Below are positions 43,165 to 52,243 of a stretch of 64,000 nucleotides of DNA, in pieces. Position 1 is the stretch's first letter; every line of letters begins with the position of its first letter. Both the position numbers and the translations under genes were made by a program. The DNA is from an uncultured Bacteroidales bacterium (GTDB lineage Bacteria; Bacteroidota; Bacteroidia; Bacteroidales; UBA932). The notes beneath the pieces are model-generated. The model was not told the origin of the DNA. It saw only the letters and a list, made by a program, of their open reading frames with translations, and ran no database searches. The stretch spans positions 1 to 64,000 of the forward strand of contig CAMJHF010000016.1 in assembly GCA_946405435.1 (NCBI GenBank), read 5' to 3'.

Positions 43165-44568
43165 TTAAAAATCGGCGTTTTTAGGTGTCCTGGGGAAAGG
43201 AATGACGTCGCGGATGTTCTGCATGCCGGTGATGAAGAGAAGGAGCCTCTCGAAGCCCAGTCCGAAGCCGCTGTGAGGGCAGCTGCCGAAGCGCCTGGTG
43301 TCGATGTACCACTCCAGGTTGCGGCGGCTCATGCCCAGCTCGTCTATGCGGGCCTCAAGCTTGCCAAGGTCGGCCTCGCGCTCGCTGCCGCCGATGATCT
43401 CGCCGATTTTGGGGAACAGCACATCCATGGCGCGCACTGTCTTGCCGTCGGGATTCTGCTTCATGTAGAATGCCTTGATGTCCTTGGGATAGCCTGTGAG
43501 GATGACGGGCTTGCCGAAGTGCTTCTCCACAAGGTAGCGCTCGTGCTCGCTCTGAAGGTCGGCGCCCCAGAACACCGGATACTCGAACTGCACGCCGCCG
43601 GCGACAGCCTCTTCCAGGATCTTGATGCCCTCTGTGTACTCCAGGCGCACGAACTCAGTGTCCACGACGCTCTCCAGGCGCTGGACGAGCTCGGGGTCGT
43701 AGCGGTCGTTGAGGAACTGGATATCCTCCCTGCAGTTGTCCAGGGCATAACGGACCAGGCTCTTGATGAAGTCCTCGGCCAGGTCCATGTTGTCCTTGAT
43801 GTCGTAGAAGGCCATTTCGGGCTCTATCATCCAGAACTCCGCCAGGTGGCGGGGCGTGTTGGAATTCTCGGCGCGGAAGGTGGGGCCGAAGGTGTAGATC
43901 TCGCCAAGCGCCGTGGCTCCCAGTTCTCCCTCGAGCTGGCCGCTCACTGTGAGCGACGTCCTGCGGCCGAAGAAATCCTTGCCGAAGTCGATCTCGCCCT
44001 TCTTGTTGCGGGGCAGGGGAGCGTCAAGGTCTAGCGTGGTTACCTGGAACATGTTGCCAGCGCCCTCTGCGTCGGAAGCGGTGATGAGGGGGGTGTGGAG
44101 GTATACGAAGCCCTTTGAATGGAAATACTCATGGATGGCAAAGGCCATCTGGCTGCGGAGCCTCAGGATGGCGCCGAAGGTGTTGGTCCTGGGGCGCATG
44201 TGGGCCACGGTGCGAAGATACTCGAAGGAGGTGTCCTTCTTCTGGAGAGGGTAGCGCATAGGGTCGCATTCTCCGTAAATCTCTATGTTGGAGGCTTTTA
44301 TCTCTACGGCCTGGCCGCTGCCTATGGACTCCACCAGTTTGCCTGTCACACCGATGCACGCTCCTGTGCTGATGCGTTGCAACAGAGGTTCGGTTTCGGG
44401 TGTCTTGTCCACCACAATCTGGATGTTCTTGATGGTAGAGCCGTCGTTGAGGGCTATGAAAGCTATCTCTTTATTTCCTCTTTTGGTCCTTACCCACCCT
44501 TTGGCAAGAACCTCTGCGCCTGCCTCCATCTTGAGCAGGTCCTTGACTTTTGTCCTGATAATTTCCAT
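43165..44568 (-). CDS. asnS: asparaginyl-tRNA synthetase
   Basis: This 467-residue class IIb synthetase is of normal length. The N-terminal OB fold (about residues 15-110: [20 protein letters not shown]) binds the anticodon. The catalytic domain has motif 2 ([21 protein letters not shown]) and motif 3 ([29 protein letters not shown]). The end [12 protein letters not shown] is typical of AsnRS rather than AspRS. It charges tRNA-Asn in the cytoplasm and appears monocistronic. Confidence 0.97.
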   Translation of the reverse strand: MEIIRTKVKDLLKMEAGAEVLAKGWVRTKRGNKEIAFIALNDGSTIKNIQIVVDKTPETEPLLQRISTGACIGVTGKLVESIGSGQAVEIKASNIEIYGECDPMRYPLQKKDTSFEYLRTVAHMRPRTNTFGAILRLRSQMAFAIHEYFHSKGFVYLHTPLITASDAEGAGNMFQVTTLDLDAPLPRNKKGEIDFGKDFFGRRTSLTVSGQLEGELGATALGEIYTFGPTFRAENSNTPRHLAEFWMIEPEMAFYDIKDNMDLAEDFIKSLVRYALDNCREDIQFLNDRYDPELVQRLESVVDTEFVRLEYTEGIKILEEAVAGGVQFEYPVFWGADLQSEHERYLVEKHFGKPVILTGYPKDIKAFYMKQNPDGKTVRAMDVLFPKIGEIIGGSEREADLGKLEARIDELGMSRRNLEWYIDTRRFGSCPHSGFGLGFERLLLFITGMQNIRDVIPFPRTPKNADF

Positions 44569-44586
44569 TACTGTTTTGCTGTCTTT

Positions 44587-44616
44587 AAAAAAGGAGCCCT
44601 CTTGAAGGGGGCTCCT
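44587..44616 (-). terminator. terminator of the exbB-exbD operon
   Basis: On the minus strand AGGAGCCCCC pairs with GGGCTCCTTTTTT: AAAAAAGGAGCCC at 44587-44599 pairs with GGGGGCTCCT at 44607-44616. The T-run is on the downstream side of exbD. Confidence 0.88.
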
Positions 44617-44636
44617 CGTATAACTTGGAACGGCTT

Positions 44637-45107
44637 TTATTTGCCGCCCTTTCTTGCCGAATACATGATCTTAAGCGCGGAGCATCGTCTGAGCTCCTGC
44701 TTGACATCTGTAATGATACCCATTCTGACGTCCTGGTCGGCCCTGATGCTGACTGTCATGAACTGACGGTCGGCCTCGCTCTTGGACTCGCGCTCGGCGG
44801 CCACGAAGTCGCGGATGTCGTCCGTGGTCTTGAAGGAGTCGTTGAGCTGGATACGGGCCTCAGTACCGTACATTGCCTGCAGAGACTTGATAGGAGTACC
44901 GATGTTGATGTATGAGTTAAGGTCCTTGCGCTCGAGTTTCACAACCTCGGAAGCCTCGGGGATCTTGACTATGACTTTATTCTCGGTCTCGCGCATCTGC
45001 GTGGTAACCATGAAGAAGAACAGGAGCATGAAAACGATATCGGAAAGGGAGCTGCTGGTCATTGCCGGCACCTCTTTCTTGTTGCTGCTTCCACCAAATT
45101 TTGACAT
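44637..45107 (-). CDS. exbD: ExbD/TolR-family biopolymer transport protein (second copy)
   Basis: This 156-residue protein has one N-terminal transmembrane helix with the conserved proton-path Asp in [19 protein letters not shown] (about residues 22-40), followed by a periplasmic domain ending in [22 protein letters not shown]. It is part of the proton channel that energises TonB or Tol systems. It is the last gene of the operon, 17 bases after the first exbD gene. Confidence 0.93.
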   Translation of the reverse strand: MSKFGGSSNKKEVPAMTSSSLSDIVFMLLFFFMVTTQMRETENKVIVKIPEASEVVKLERKDLNSYINIGTPIKSLQAMYGTEARIQLNDSFKTTDDIRDFVAAERESKSEADRQFMTVSIRADQDVRMGIITDVKQELRRCSALKIMYSARKGGK

Positions 45108-45124
45108 AATTCTTTCCTCCTGTT

Positions 45125-45706
45125 TTATCTTCTGCGGCCTACATCCTTAGGCTCGGCCTCGGAAATGAACTGAGGCACGGCCTTCTTTACTATTGCCTGT
45201 TCGTCCTCGGTGAGCAGGGAGAACACCTTGTTGTAATTCCTTCTGGAGAAGTCGTCACGGAGTTCGTTGACTGCCTTTACGAGTTCGTTCTGAACGGCTA
45301 TGTAGGCCTGGTAACTTGTACCACGGTCGTTCTGAAGGGAGATGATACCCTTGGAGACAGGGTACTCTCCGAAACCCTCGATGTTCTGAATCTCCTTCTC
45401 GGGGAGATTGGGATCATTGGCGGGGTTGGTCAGAAATTCTTTGATCTTGTCTTTGAGCTGGCTGATGTCAATGGGCTCGCTACCGGCAAGGATTCTATCG
45501 GCAGAATTGATCTTCACCTGAATGATGTTACGGCGATTGACCTTCTGGTCCTCAACTTTCTGATTTTTGTCCGGCATAGGGGGCAGACGACGGCTCAGAC
45601 CGGTCTGGCTTCCCATAGTCGTGGTCATCAGGAAGTAGCACAGCAGCAGGAACGCGATATCCGCGGTCGAGCTGGTGTTCATTGCTGGTACTTTCTTCTT
45701 GCCCAT
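45125..45706 (-). CDS. exbD: ExbD/TolR-family biopolymer transport protein (first copy)
   Basis: This 193-residue protein has the conserved Asp in SSTADIAFLLLCYFLMTTTM (about residues 11-30) and a longer periplasmic domain than the second copy, with an inserted region around NPANDPNLPEKEIQNI. Two different ExbD proteins after one ExbB are normal in Bacteroidetes and probably form a heteromeric channel. It starts 3 bases after the stop of the small membrane protein gene. Confidence 0.92.
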   Translation of the reverse strand: MGKKKVPAMNTSSTADIAFLLLCYFLMTTTMGSQTGLSRRLPPMPDKNQKVEDQKVNRRNIIQVKINSADRILAGSEPIDISQLKDKIKEFLTNPANDPNLPEKEIQNIEGFGEYPVSKGIISLQNDRGTSYQAYIAVQNELVKAVNELRDDFSRRNYNKVFSLLTEDEQAIVKKAVPQFISEAEPKDVGRRR

Positions 45707-45709
45707 GGT

Positions 45710-46138
45710 TTATTTCTTGCTAGCTATGGCCATACGGATTTCACCGATGATGATGGCGAGAATTGCTGCACCGCCGGTGATGTACGTAAGATTAAGAATG
45801 GTGTCGGTAAGCTTGAGCGTTCCCGCGCTCACTTCGGGGCCGTTGTAGGCCATTGCGGGGTTGCCCTTCGCAAGCAGATATGCGACAAGGCAGAGCGCGG
45901 CCACACCCAGAATCGCGATGCCGATCTTGACAAGGCTCTTCGGGTTGTTCTTGGCGCTTACTATCAGGCCGATGACAACCCAGCAGAAAATGGCCAGGCC
46001 CAGCATGCAGTAAGTCCAGTAGAGCAGAACATCTACGGTGTTGCCTTCAAAGCCCTTGGAGAAGCCCCAGAGGAGAAGGGCAACACTGACGATGATCAGC
46101 GCCACCATACCCCATTTGATGATTTTGTTAAGTTTCAT
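45710..46138 (-). CDS. small four-helix membrane protein of the exb operon
   Basis: This 142-residue protein has four hydrophobic helices (about residues 8-27, 40-62, 70-90 and 115-138). A protein of this type between exbB and exbD is a regular feature of Bacteroidetes exb operons. No function can be assigned; a structural partner of the channel is inferred from its conserved place. Spacing to neighbours is 20 bases upstream and 3 bases downstream. Confidence 0.83.
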   Translation of the reverse strand: MKLNKIIKWGMVALIIVSVALLLWGFSKGFEGNTVDVLLYWTYCMLGLAIFCWVVIGLIVSAKNNPKSLVKIGIAILGVAALCLVAYLLAKGNPAMAYNGPEVSAGTLKLTDTILNLTYITGGAAILAIIIGEIRMAIASKK

Positions 46139-46158
46139 AATCTATGCGGTCGAGGCAA

Positions 46159-46959
46159 TTATTTCTTCTTCTCGTTGTATTTGGTGAGGATGTCCACCAG
46201 GCAGATGGAAGAATCTTCCATGTCGATGGTGATGCCGTCGATCTTGGCGAGGATGTAGTTGTAGAACACCTGCAGGATCATGGCGACGATCAGACCGCCG
46301 ACGGTGGTGATAAGGGCGACCTTCATACCGCCTGCGACAACGTTAGGGGAGATGTCACCTGCAGCCTGGATGGCGTCGAAGGCGTTGATCATACCGATAA
46401 CGGTACCGAGGAATCCGAGGGACGGGGCGATGGCGATGAACAGGCTGATCCAACTCAGGCCGTTCTCCATCTGGCTCATCTGGACGGAACCGTAGGAAAC
46501 GACGGTCTTTTCAACCACGTCGATGCCCTGGTCGTAACGGAGGAGACCCTGGTAGAAGATAGAGGCCACAGGGCCGCGGGTTTCGCGGCAGACGTCTTTG
46601 GCTGCTTCCACACCGCCTTCCTCAAGAGCCTTCTCGACTTTCTCGAGGAGCTTCTTGGTGTTGGACTTGGAGAACGTGAGATAGAGGATACGCTCGATGG
46701 AGAGGGCGAGACCGATGATCAAGCAGATGATAATCAGGGCCATGAAGCCTGGGCCACCCTCGATGAACTTGGTCTTGAGAGCCTGGTGCAGAGGGACTTC
46801 CTCGCCGGTGCCGGCCAGAAGGTCGGCGGCGCTCATCTCTGCGGGAGCTGTTGCGACTTCCTCAGCGGCAGGTGCTGCCTGCTCGTCCTGCGCGGATGCG
46901 GTGTTTGCAGTGAAGGCCATGAGACCTGCGACTGCCAGAAACATGAAAAACTTTTTCAT
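46159..46959 (-). CDS. exbB: ExbB/TolQ/MotA-family proton channel protein
   Basis: This 266-residue protein has an N-terminal signal-like helix, an Ala/Glu-rich periplasmic segment (about residues 25-60), and three transmembrane helices with the MotA/ExbB core ISLFIAIAPSLGFLGTVIGMINAF and the final helix VALITTVGGLIVAMILQVFYNYI. It forms the pentameric channel with ExbD in the inner membrane. It is the first gene of a four-gene operon ending at the terminator at 44587. Confidence 0.95.
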   Translation of the reverse strand: MKKFFMFLAVAGLMAFTANTASAQDEQAAPAAEEVATAPAEMSAADLLAGTGEEVPLHQALKTKFIEGGPGFMALIIICLIIGLALSIERILYLTFSKSNTKKLLEKVEKALEEGGVEAAKDVCRETRGPVASIFYQGLLRYDQGIDVVEKTVVSYGSVQMSQMENGLSWISLFIAIAPSLGFLGTVIGMINAFDAIQAAGDISPNVVAGGMKVALITTVGGLIVAMILQVFYNYILAKIDGITIDMEDSSICLVDILTKYNEKKK

Positions 46960-47040
46960 AAAATTTTGATGATGTATTAGTTAAAATTAATTTCCTACGA
47001 AATCGGTGCAATTTAGCAAAAAAAATCCATAAGTCAATAC

Positions 47041-48075
47041 TTAATTTGACATTTCCCCACGCAGATTTTGCTCCAGCAAGGACTTAACGGTCTGGTTATC
47101 ATCGTAATTGCCCATAAGATAGAAAAGTTTGCCAAGTGCGCTCTCCGTGGTGATGTCCCAGCCCGAAAGCACGCCAGCATCCTTGAGCGCCCTTCCAGTG
47201 GCGTACAGGTCCATGTTCACGCTGCCCTTCAGGCACTGCGTTACATTGAAAAGGATCTTCCCCTTGGATGCGGACTCTCCGACTATGTCCAGGAACCAGT
47301 CTCTCGAAGGAGCGTTCCCGCAGCCGAAGGTTTCGATGATGACCGCCCGGGTGAGCGAGCCGAGGAGTATGTCCTCCACCACCTGGCGGGTGATGCCGGG
47401 GTGTACCTTTAGTATAGATACGCGTGTATCCAGGTTCTCGTGGATTCTGAATTCCCGGCCGCTGGGACGGCTTATGACGTCGGTGTTGTAGCGTATGTCG
47501 ATACCCGCCTCGGCCAGCGGCGGCAGATTCGGCGAACGGAAGGCCCCGAAGCCGGCGGCATCCACCTTCGTGCACCGGTTGCCCCTGAGCAGCAGGGAGT
47601 TGAAGTATACGCTCACTTCGGGCACCATGGGACTGCCGTCGCTCCTGCGCGCCCCGGCTATCTCCACTGCGGATATGAGATTCTCCTTGCCGTCGGTGCG
47701 CGGCCTGCCTATCGGCAGCTGGCTGCCTGTGAAGATGACTGGCTTGCCGAGGTTCTCAAGCATGAAGCTCAGGGCCGAGGCGCTGTACGCCATGGTGTCC
47801 GTGCCGTGCAGCACCACGAAGCCGTCGTAGGCGGAATAATTGTCCCGTATGGTGCGTGCAAGCTTGCGCCACATCCCGGGCTCGATGTCGGAAGAGTCGA
47901 TAAGCGGGTCGAAGGTCAGGGAATCGATGTCCAGTCCGAATTTCCCAAGTTCGGGAACCTCCTGCATCAGGCTGCCGAAGTCGAACGGACGCAGGGCCTG
48001 GTCCGTGGGATCTTCTTTCATTCCTATCGTGCCTCCTGTATATATCAGGAGCACGGATGTTCTTTTATTGCTCAT
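47041..48075 (-). CDS. ansA: type I L-asparaginase
   Basis: This is a 344-residue protein. The asparaginase signatures are the first catalytic Thr in LLIYTGGTIGM (about residues 10-20) and the second in VVLHGTDTMAYSASAL (about 90-105), followed by VIFTGSQLPIG. There is no signal peptide, so it is the cytoplasmic type I form. It hydrolyses asparagine to aspartate and ammonia. Its start overlaps the tatD stop (ATGA), so they are co-translated. Confidence 0.95.
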   Translation of the reverse strand: MSNKRTSVLLIYTGGTIGMKEDPTDQALRPFDFGSLMQEVPELGKFGLDIDSLTFDPLIDSSDIEPGMWRKLARTIRDNYSAYDGFVVLHGTDTMAYSASALSFMLENLGKPVIFTGSQLPIGRPRTDGKENLISAVEIAGARRSDGSPMVPEVSVYFNSLLLRGNRCTKVDAAGFGAFRSPNLPPLAEAGIDIRYNTDVISRPSGREFRIHENLDTRVSILKVHPGITRQVVEDILLGSLTRAVIIETFGCGNAPSRDWFLDIVGESASKGKILFNVTQCLKGSVNMDLYATGRALKDAGVLSGWDITTESALGKLFYLMGNYDDNQTVKSLLEQNLRGEMSN

Positions 48076-48839
48076 ATCGCAAACAGTTTTCGGGCGTTGC
48101 CGGTAGTGATGCGGGCCACCTCTTCAAGGGTGACGCCTTTGATTTCCGCCAGCCGGGCGGCGATCAGGGGGATGTTGGCGCTTTCGTTGCGCGTGCCTCT
48201 GAGGGGGGTGGGGGCGAGGTACGGGGCGTCGGTTTCCAGCAGTATGCGCTCCAGCGGGATGTTCAGTATGTCCTCCGCTATGTGCGCCTTCTTGAAGGTG
48301 AGCACGCCGCCTATGCCTACGTACCATTCGTCGTAGCGCTGCATGCGCCGGAAGAATTCGGCACTGCCGCTGAATGCGTGGAGATTGCCCCTGAGGTGCA
48401 TTCCGCGGCATTCTTCCATGACCTCGAGGAAGTCTTCGGTGGCTTCGCGGAGGTGGATGTTGACCGGCAGGCCGTGGTCTCTGGCGAGCTCGAGCTGGGC
48501 CTTGAAGGCCTCTTTCTGCAGGCCGGCCGTTTCGCGGGAGTAGTGGTACTCCAGCCCCACCTCGCCCACGGCGATCGGCCCCCGGCTCCAGTAGGGCTGC
48601 AGCGCATCCAGCTGCTCTCTCCAGTCTTCCCCTACATTACCCGGGTAGAGGCCCAGCATGGGGTACAGCACTCCCGGGTGCGCTTCGCACAGACGGAACA
48701 TGCCCTCGCGCTCTTCCTGACATGTGTCGGCCTGGAGCATCACGGTCACGCCTGCGGCTACCGCGCGCTGGATGACCTGCTCTTCCTCGCCGGCGAATGC
48801 CTCGTCGCAGATGTGACTATGGGTGTCGATGTACTGCAT
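48072..48839 (-). CDS. tatD: TatD-family metal-dependent hydrolase
   Basis: This is a 255-residue protein. The ATG at 48839 (MQYIDTHSHI) is favoured over one 9 bases upstream because the family starts with this strand. Metal ligands are visible: HSH near residue 7-9, Glu in AVGEVGLEYH, His in VNIHLREA and HAFSG, and Asp in LLETDAPYLAP. TatD proteins are 3'-5' DNA or RNA exonucleases with repair functions. It overlaps ansA by 4 bases. Confidence 0.94.
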   Translation of the reverse strand: MQYIDTHSHICDEAFAGEEEQVIQRAVAAGVTVMLQADTCQEEREGMFRLCEAHPGVLYPMLGLYPGNVGEDWREQLDALQPYWSRGPIAVGEVGLEYHYSRETAGLQKEAFKAQLELARDHGLPVNIHLREATEDFLEVMEECRGMHLRGNLHAFSGSAEFFRRMQRYDEWYVGIGGVLTFKKAHIAEDILNIPLERILLETDAPYLAPTPLRGTRNESANIPLIAARLAEIKGVTLEEVARITTGNARKLFAI

Positions 48840-48845
48840 AGGATG

Positions 48846-48853
48846 CAAATTTA
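48846..48853 (-). promoter_or_regulatory. -7-like element upstream of tatD
   Basis: On the minus strand TAAATTTG is followed by CATCCT and the tatD ATG. It fits TAnnTTTG but lies only 6 bases from the start and overlaps the dprA stop region; no TTG is found at 19-21 bases upstream. Confidence 0.35.
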
Positions 48854-50014
48854 CACTTTTTTATTGTCAATGCTGCAGCGGCGGAGGAAATCGGTGCAGA
48901 TGAAGCCGTCGCTTTCCAGAAGGCACACCGCGGCAGACACCTTGCCGAAGTCCAGTCCGGCCGTGCGGCAAATCTCTTCGGGCGTGATGCCGCGCTGCTC
49001 CCGGATGACTGTTGCAACCTTGAGAATCGTGGAAAGGTTCTCGTCCCCGGAGCTTCCGTAGCACTCTTGCAGCCTGGTCTCCAATGACTTGGAACTGCCC
49101 CTGCGGCCGGAGCCGAGGCCCATCTGCGCCGGCAGCGAGTCCAGGTCCGATATGGGCTCGGCCAGTTTTTCGGCGATCAGGCGGTTGCAGCCTGCCGAGC
49201 GTATGTCGTCGATACGCCCGGGCAGGCAGTACAGGTCCCTGCCGTATCCGGCTGCGAGCCTTGCGGTCATGGTGCCGCCGCCCTTGGCCTTGGATTCGGC
49301 GAGTATGGTGGCCTGTGACATGCCGGCTATTATACGGTTGCGCCTCAGGAAGTTGAATGCCACCGGAGGGGTGCCGGGAGGAAAGTCCGTAACGATTGCG
49401 CAGCCCGGAGTTTCCGCCATCTGCTGCGCCACGTATCTGTGCCTCCAGGGGTAAATGCTGTCTATGCCCACCGGAATCACGGCCACGGTGGGCAGCCCGA
49501 AGGCCAGGGCCGCAAGGTGCGCGGTGATATCTACGCCAATAGCAAATCCGCTGACTATCATTGGCTTGTGCCGGGCTGTGGAAAGCATCTTGACTATTCT
49601 TTCGGTCCAGTCTTTTCCGTACGGGGATATGTCCCGCGTCCCTACTATGGAGACTGCGCGCATGTCTTTCCAGAGCTCTCGGGGCGGCGTGCTGCTGCGG
49701 ATGTAAAGGCCCACCGGTGCATCGGGGCAATCTGCAAGCAGCGGCGGGTAGTCCGGGCTTCCGATTGAGGCAAAGCGGCAGCCGGAGGCTTCCAGCGGGC
49801 CCCATTCGGCGGCGGATGCATCAAGCTCCTGCCGGCAGATGAGGGCGCGGTACTTGCTGAACGGGCCGAAGGCGGCGTCCAGGGATTCGGGAGATTGGGA
49901 GAAAACGGCTCCGGGCGAGCCGAAGTGGCTGAGGAGCCTTCGGGCGGCGGCGGGCTCGTAACCGAAAATGCGGTTGAGCGTGATGCCGCAGATAGTTTCA
50001 TAGTTTTTGTCCAT
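48851..50014 (-). CDS. dprA: DNA-processing protein DprA/Smf
   Basis: This is a 387-residue protein. The N-terminal HhH-like part (about residues 1-75) precedes the Rossmann-like core with SIVGTRDISPYGKDW, VSGFAIGVDITAHLAAL, RNRIIAGMSQATILAESKAKGGGTMTARLA and the Gly-rich LPGRIDD end. A C-terminal winged helix (about 325-385) has EEICRTAGLDFGKVSAAVCLLESDGFI. It loads RecA onto incoming single-stranded DNA. It lies just before tatD with 11 bases between. Confidence 0.96.
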   Translation of the reverse strand: MDKNYETICGITLNRIFGYEPAAARRLLSHFGSPGAVFSQSPESLDAAFGPFSKYRALICRQELDASAAEWGPLEASGCRFASIGSPDYPPLLADCPDAPVGLYIRSSTPPRELWKDMRAVSIVGTRDISPYGKDWTERIVKMLSTARHKPMIVSGFAIGVDITAHLAALAFGLPTVAVIPVGIDSIYPWRHRYVAQQMAETPGCAIVTDFPPGTPPVAFNFLRRNRIIAGMSQATILAESKAKGGGTMTARLAAGYGRDLYCLPGRIDDIRSAGCNRLIAEKLAEPISDLDSLPAQMGLGSGRRGSSKSLETRLQECYGSSGDENLSTILKVATVIREQRGITPEEICRTAGLDFGKVSAAVCLLESDGFICTDFLRRCSIDNKKV

Positions 50015-50055
50015 AACAGTTTTTCAATAGTTACGGACAAATATATGAATAATTA

Positions 50056-51105
50056 TCAGACAATCAACAATGCGTCGCCGTAGGGGCCGAAGCGGTAGTC
50101 GTTGTCCAGGGCGGTCTGATAGGCGTTCATGACCTTTTCGAAGCCTCCGAAGGCCGCCTCCATCATGAGCATGGTGGAACATGGAAGATGGAAGTTGGAC
50201 ACGAAAGCGTCCGCGATGCTGAAATCGTAGGGCGGGAAGATGAACTTGTTGGTCCAGGTGTCGTTGGCCCGGATTTCCTTGGATGTGGTCACATACGTCT
50301 CCAGGGCGCGGATGACGGTGACGCCTACGGCGCAGATCTTGTGGCCGGCGCGCTTGGTGCCGTTGATCTGGTCGGCTGCCTCCTGGCTTATGATCATGTG
50401 CTCGCTGTCCACGCGATGCTTGGAGAGGTCCTCCACGTCCACGCTGCGGAAGTGCCCGATGCCCATGTGAACGGTGATGAAGGTCTTCTCTATGTCGTTG
50501 AGGATCATCCTGTTGAGGAGTTCCCTCGAGAAGTGCAGGCCGGCAGCGGGAGCCGAAACCGCACCCTCCTTGGAGGCGAATATAGTCTGGAAATTCACGG
50601 CGTCGGACGCGTCGGTCTCTTCCTTCACCCATTCGGGCACGGGAGTCTTGCCGAGGGCGAACAGCGATTCCTTGAATTCCTCGTACGGACCGTCGAACAG
50701 GAAACGGAGCGTCCTGCCGCGGGAGGTGGTGTTGTCGATGACTTCCGCAACCATGCTTTCGTCCTCGCCGAAGTACAGCTTGTTGCCTATGCGGATCTTT
50801 CGCGCGGGCTCCACTATGACATCCCACAGACGCTGCTCCTTGTTGAGCTCGCGAAGCAGGAAGACCATGATGTCGGCGCCGGTTTTCTCTTTCTTGCCGT
50901 AGAGCTTGGCAGGGAACACCTTGGTGTCGTTGAAGACGAAGCGGTCTCCTTTGCCGAAGTACTCAAGAATGTCTTTGAAAATCCTGTGCTCGATCTCGCC
51001 GCTGTCCTTGTGGAGGACCATAAGCTTGCACTCATCCCTCCAGTAAGCGGGCTCCTTGGCTATGCGCTCCTGGGGGAGGTCGAAATTGAATTGTGAAAGT
51101 TTCAT
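50056..51105 (-). CDS. queA: tRNA preQ1(34) S-adenosylmethionine ribosyltransferase-isomerase
   Basis: This 349-residue enzyme of usual length begins with FDLPQERIAKEPAYWRDECKLMVL and has DRFVFNDTKVFPAKLYGKK, the core AAGLHFSRELL and the end LPCSTMLMMEAAFGGFEKVMNAYQTALDNDYRFGPYGDALLI, all standard QueA motifs. It adds the cyclopentane part to preQ1 at tRNA position 34 in queuosine synthesis. A 41-base gap separates it from dprA. Confidence 0.97.
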   Translation of the reverse strand: MKLSQFNFDLPQERIAKEPAYWRDECKLMVLHKDSGEIEHRIFKDILEYFGKGDRFVFNDTKVFPAKLYGKKEKTGADIMVFLLRELNKEQRLWDVIVEPARKIRIGNKLYFGEDESMVAEVIDNTTSRGRTLRFLFDGPYEEFKESLFALGKTPVPEWVKEETDASDAVNFQTIFASKEGAVSAPAAGLHFSRELLNRMILNDIEKTFITVHMGIGHFRSVDVEDLSKHRVDSEHMIISQEAADQINGTKRAGHKICAVGVTVIRALETYVTTSKEIRANDTWTNKFIFPPYDFSIADAFVSNFHLPCSTMLMMEAAFGGFEKVMNAYQTALDNDYRFGPYGDALLIV

Positions 51106-51157
51106 CTGTTCCGTATAAAAGATACTTTATATATACGGATAAGAAACTCAAAAAGTT

Positions 51158-51769
51158 TCACACTTTCGCCTCGCGGAAGACTTCAAGGATGGAAGGGTAA
51201 GTGTTTTTGAGATAGGGAGGAAGGCTGGACTTGGCCACCCAGACCGCCTTGCTGATGTCCTCCTCCCGCTGGGGTGTGAGGTTGACAGGGTCGGTGTAGA
51301 GCATGTCGAACCACCATGTATGCTTAAGATGCCAGATGCCGTCACGCAGGTAGCAATGGTCGGTTACGCAAATGAGGTCGCGCACCTCCAGGGCGTCCAC
51401 CCCCGTTTCTTCCTGGACCTCGCGAAGCGCCGTGACCTTGATGTCCTCGCCCCTTTCCTGATGCCCTTTGGGGAGGTCCCACAGGCCGCTGCGTCTTATC
51501 ATCAGATAGTCGCCCCTACGGTTGCTGACAAGGCCGCCGGCGGCGTTCACCTCACGGAATTCGGCGCACAGGCGCCTGTACATCCTGCCGGTATTCTCGG
51601 TGGGAATGTAGATGCGGCTCAGCGACTCCGAGGCCTTGAACATGCTCACCAGGGTGGACAGGTCGACCCTTTCTCCCATGTGGAACTCGATGGAATTAGG
51701 GTCGGACAGCGACTGGTCCGACGGCTCGCAGATTATGATGCAGCGCTTCTCGAAATAAATCTTATGCAT
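51158..51769 (-). CDS. Nudix hydrolase
   Basis: This is a 203-residue protein. The Nudix box is complete: GHQERGEDIKVTALREVQEETGV (glycine about residue 105; Glu pair in REVQEE). An N-terminal domain of about 85 residues precedes it (MHKIYFEKRCIIICEP), as in several Bacteroidetes Nudix proteins. The fragment LMIRRSGLWDLPKGHQ before the box resembles the A/G-adenine glycosylase C-terminal or Ap4A-type Nudix enzymes. The substrate is not known. It is divergent from the 51812 gene. Confidence 0.92.
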   Translation of the reverse strand: MHKIYFEKRCIIICEPSDQSLSDPNSIEFHMGERVDLSTLVSMFKASESLSRIYIPTENTGRMYRRLCAEFREVNAAGGLVSNRRGDYLMIRRSGLWDLPKGHQERGEDIKVTALREVQEETGVDALEVRDLICVTDHCYLRDGIWHLKHTWWFDMLYTDPVNLTPQREEDISKAVWVAKSSLPPYLKNTYPSILEVFREAKV

Positions 51770-51780
51770 ATAAATTTTTG

Positions 51781-51788
51781 TATATTTG
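51781..51788 (+). promoter_or_regulatory. -7-like element for the 51812 operon
   Basis: TATATTTG is followed by CA, 23 bases before the ATG at 51812. It fits the TAnnTTTG consensus; the -33 element is not obvious. Confidence 0.5.
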
Positions 51789-51811
51789 CAAAGTTAGAAA
51801 AAAGTAACGAT

Positions 51812-52243
51812 ATGGCTGCACATTATGAGAGCAAACACGGCGAAGTGGCCGTTCCGAGGGAGCAGCTCTACATGAGTTTCACGGACCTCCGTACCCTCAC
51901 CCAATCGATTCCCGAGCAGTACAGGGACTCGGTGACCGCAGATTTTGACCACCTTACCGCCACCGTCCAGGGGTTCACCATAGCCGTAAAAGTAACGGAG
52001 CGCCGGCCCTACGACCTCATCCGCATCGAGGATGACCAGGCACCCTTCCACTTCTGCATCGAGCTTCGCTTCGACACCGCCCCTGCCGGCACCGACTTCA
52101 GCATCCACGTGGACGCCGACCTCAATCTCATGATGAAAGCCATGCTGGGCGGCAAGATAAGGGATGCACTGGACAAGGTCGTCGATGGCCTTGTGGCCGT
52201 CTCTCACGGGCAGAAGCCTGACTTCCCCTCCGACCTCGGCTGA
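51812..52243 (+). CDS. small SRPBCC/START-like hypothetical protein
   Basis: This is a 143-residue protein starting at the ATG at 51812 (MAAHYESKHGEVAVP). The order of a first strand, helices, a sheet with FTIAVKVTERRPYDLIRIEDD and FHFCIELRFDTAPAGTDFSIHVDADLN, and a long final helix (LMMKAMLGGKIRDALDKVVDGL) resembles SRPBCC-fold proteins found upstream of other conserved genes in Bacteroidetes. The ligand is unknown. Its stop overlaps the next ATG by one base. Confidence 0.7.
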   Translation: MAAHYESKHGEVAVPREQLYMSFTDLRTLTQSIPEQYRDSVTADFDHLTATVQGFTIAVKVTERRPYDLIRIEDDQAPFHFCIELRFDTAPAGTDFSIHVDADLNLMMKAMLGGKIRDALDKVVDGLVAVSHGQKPDFPSDLG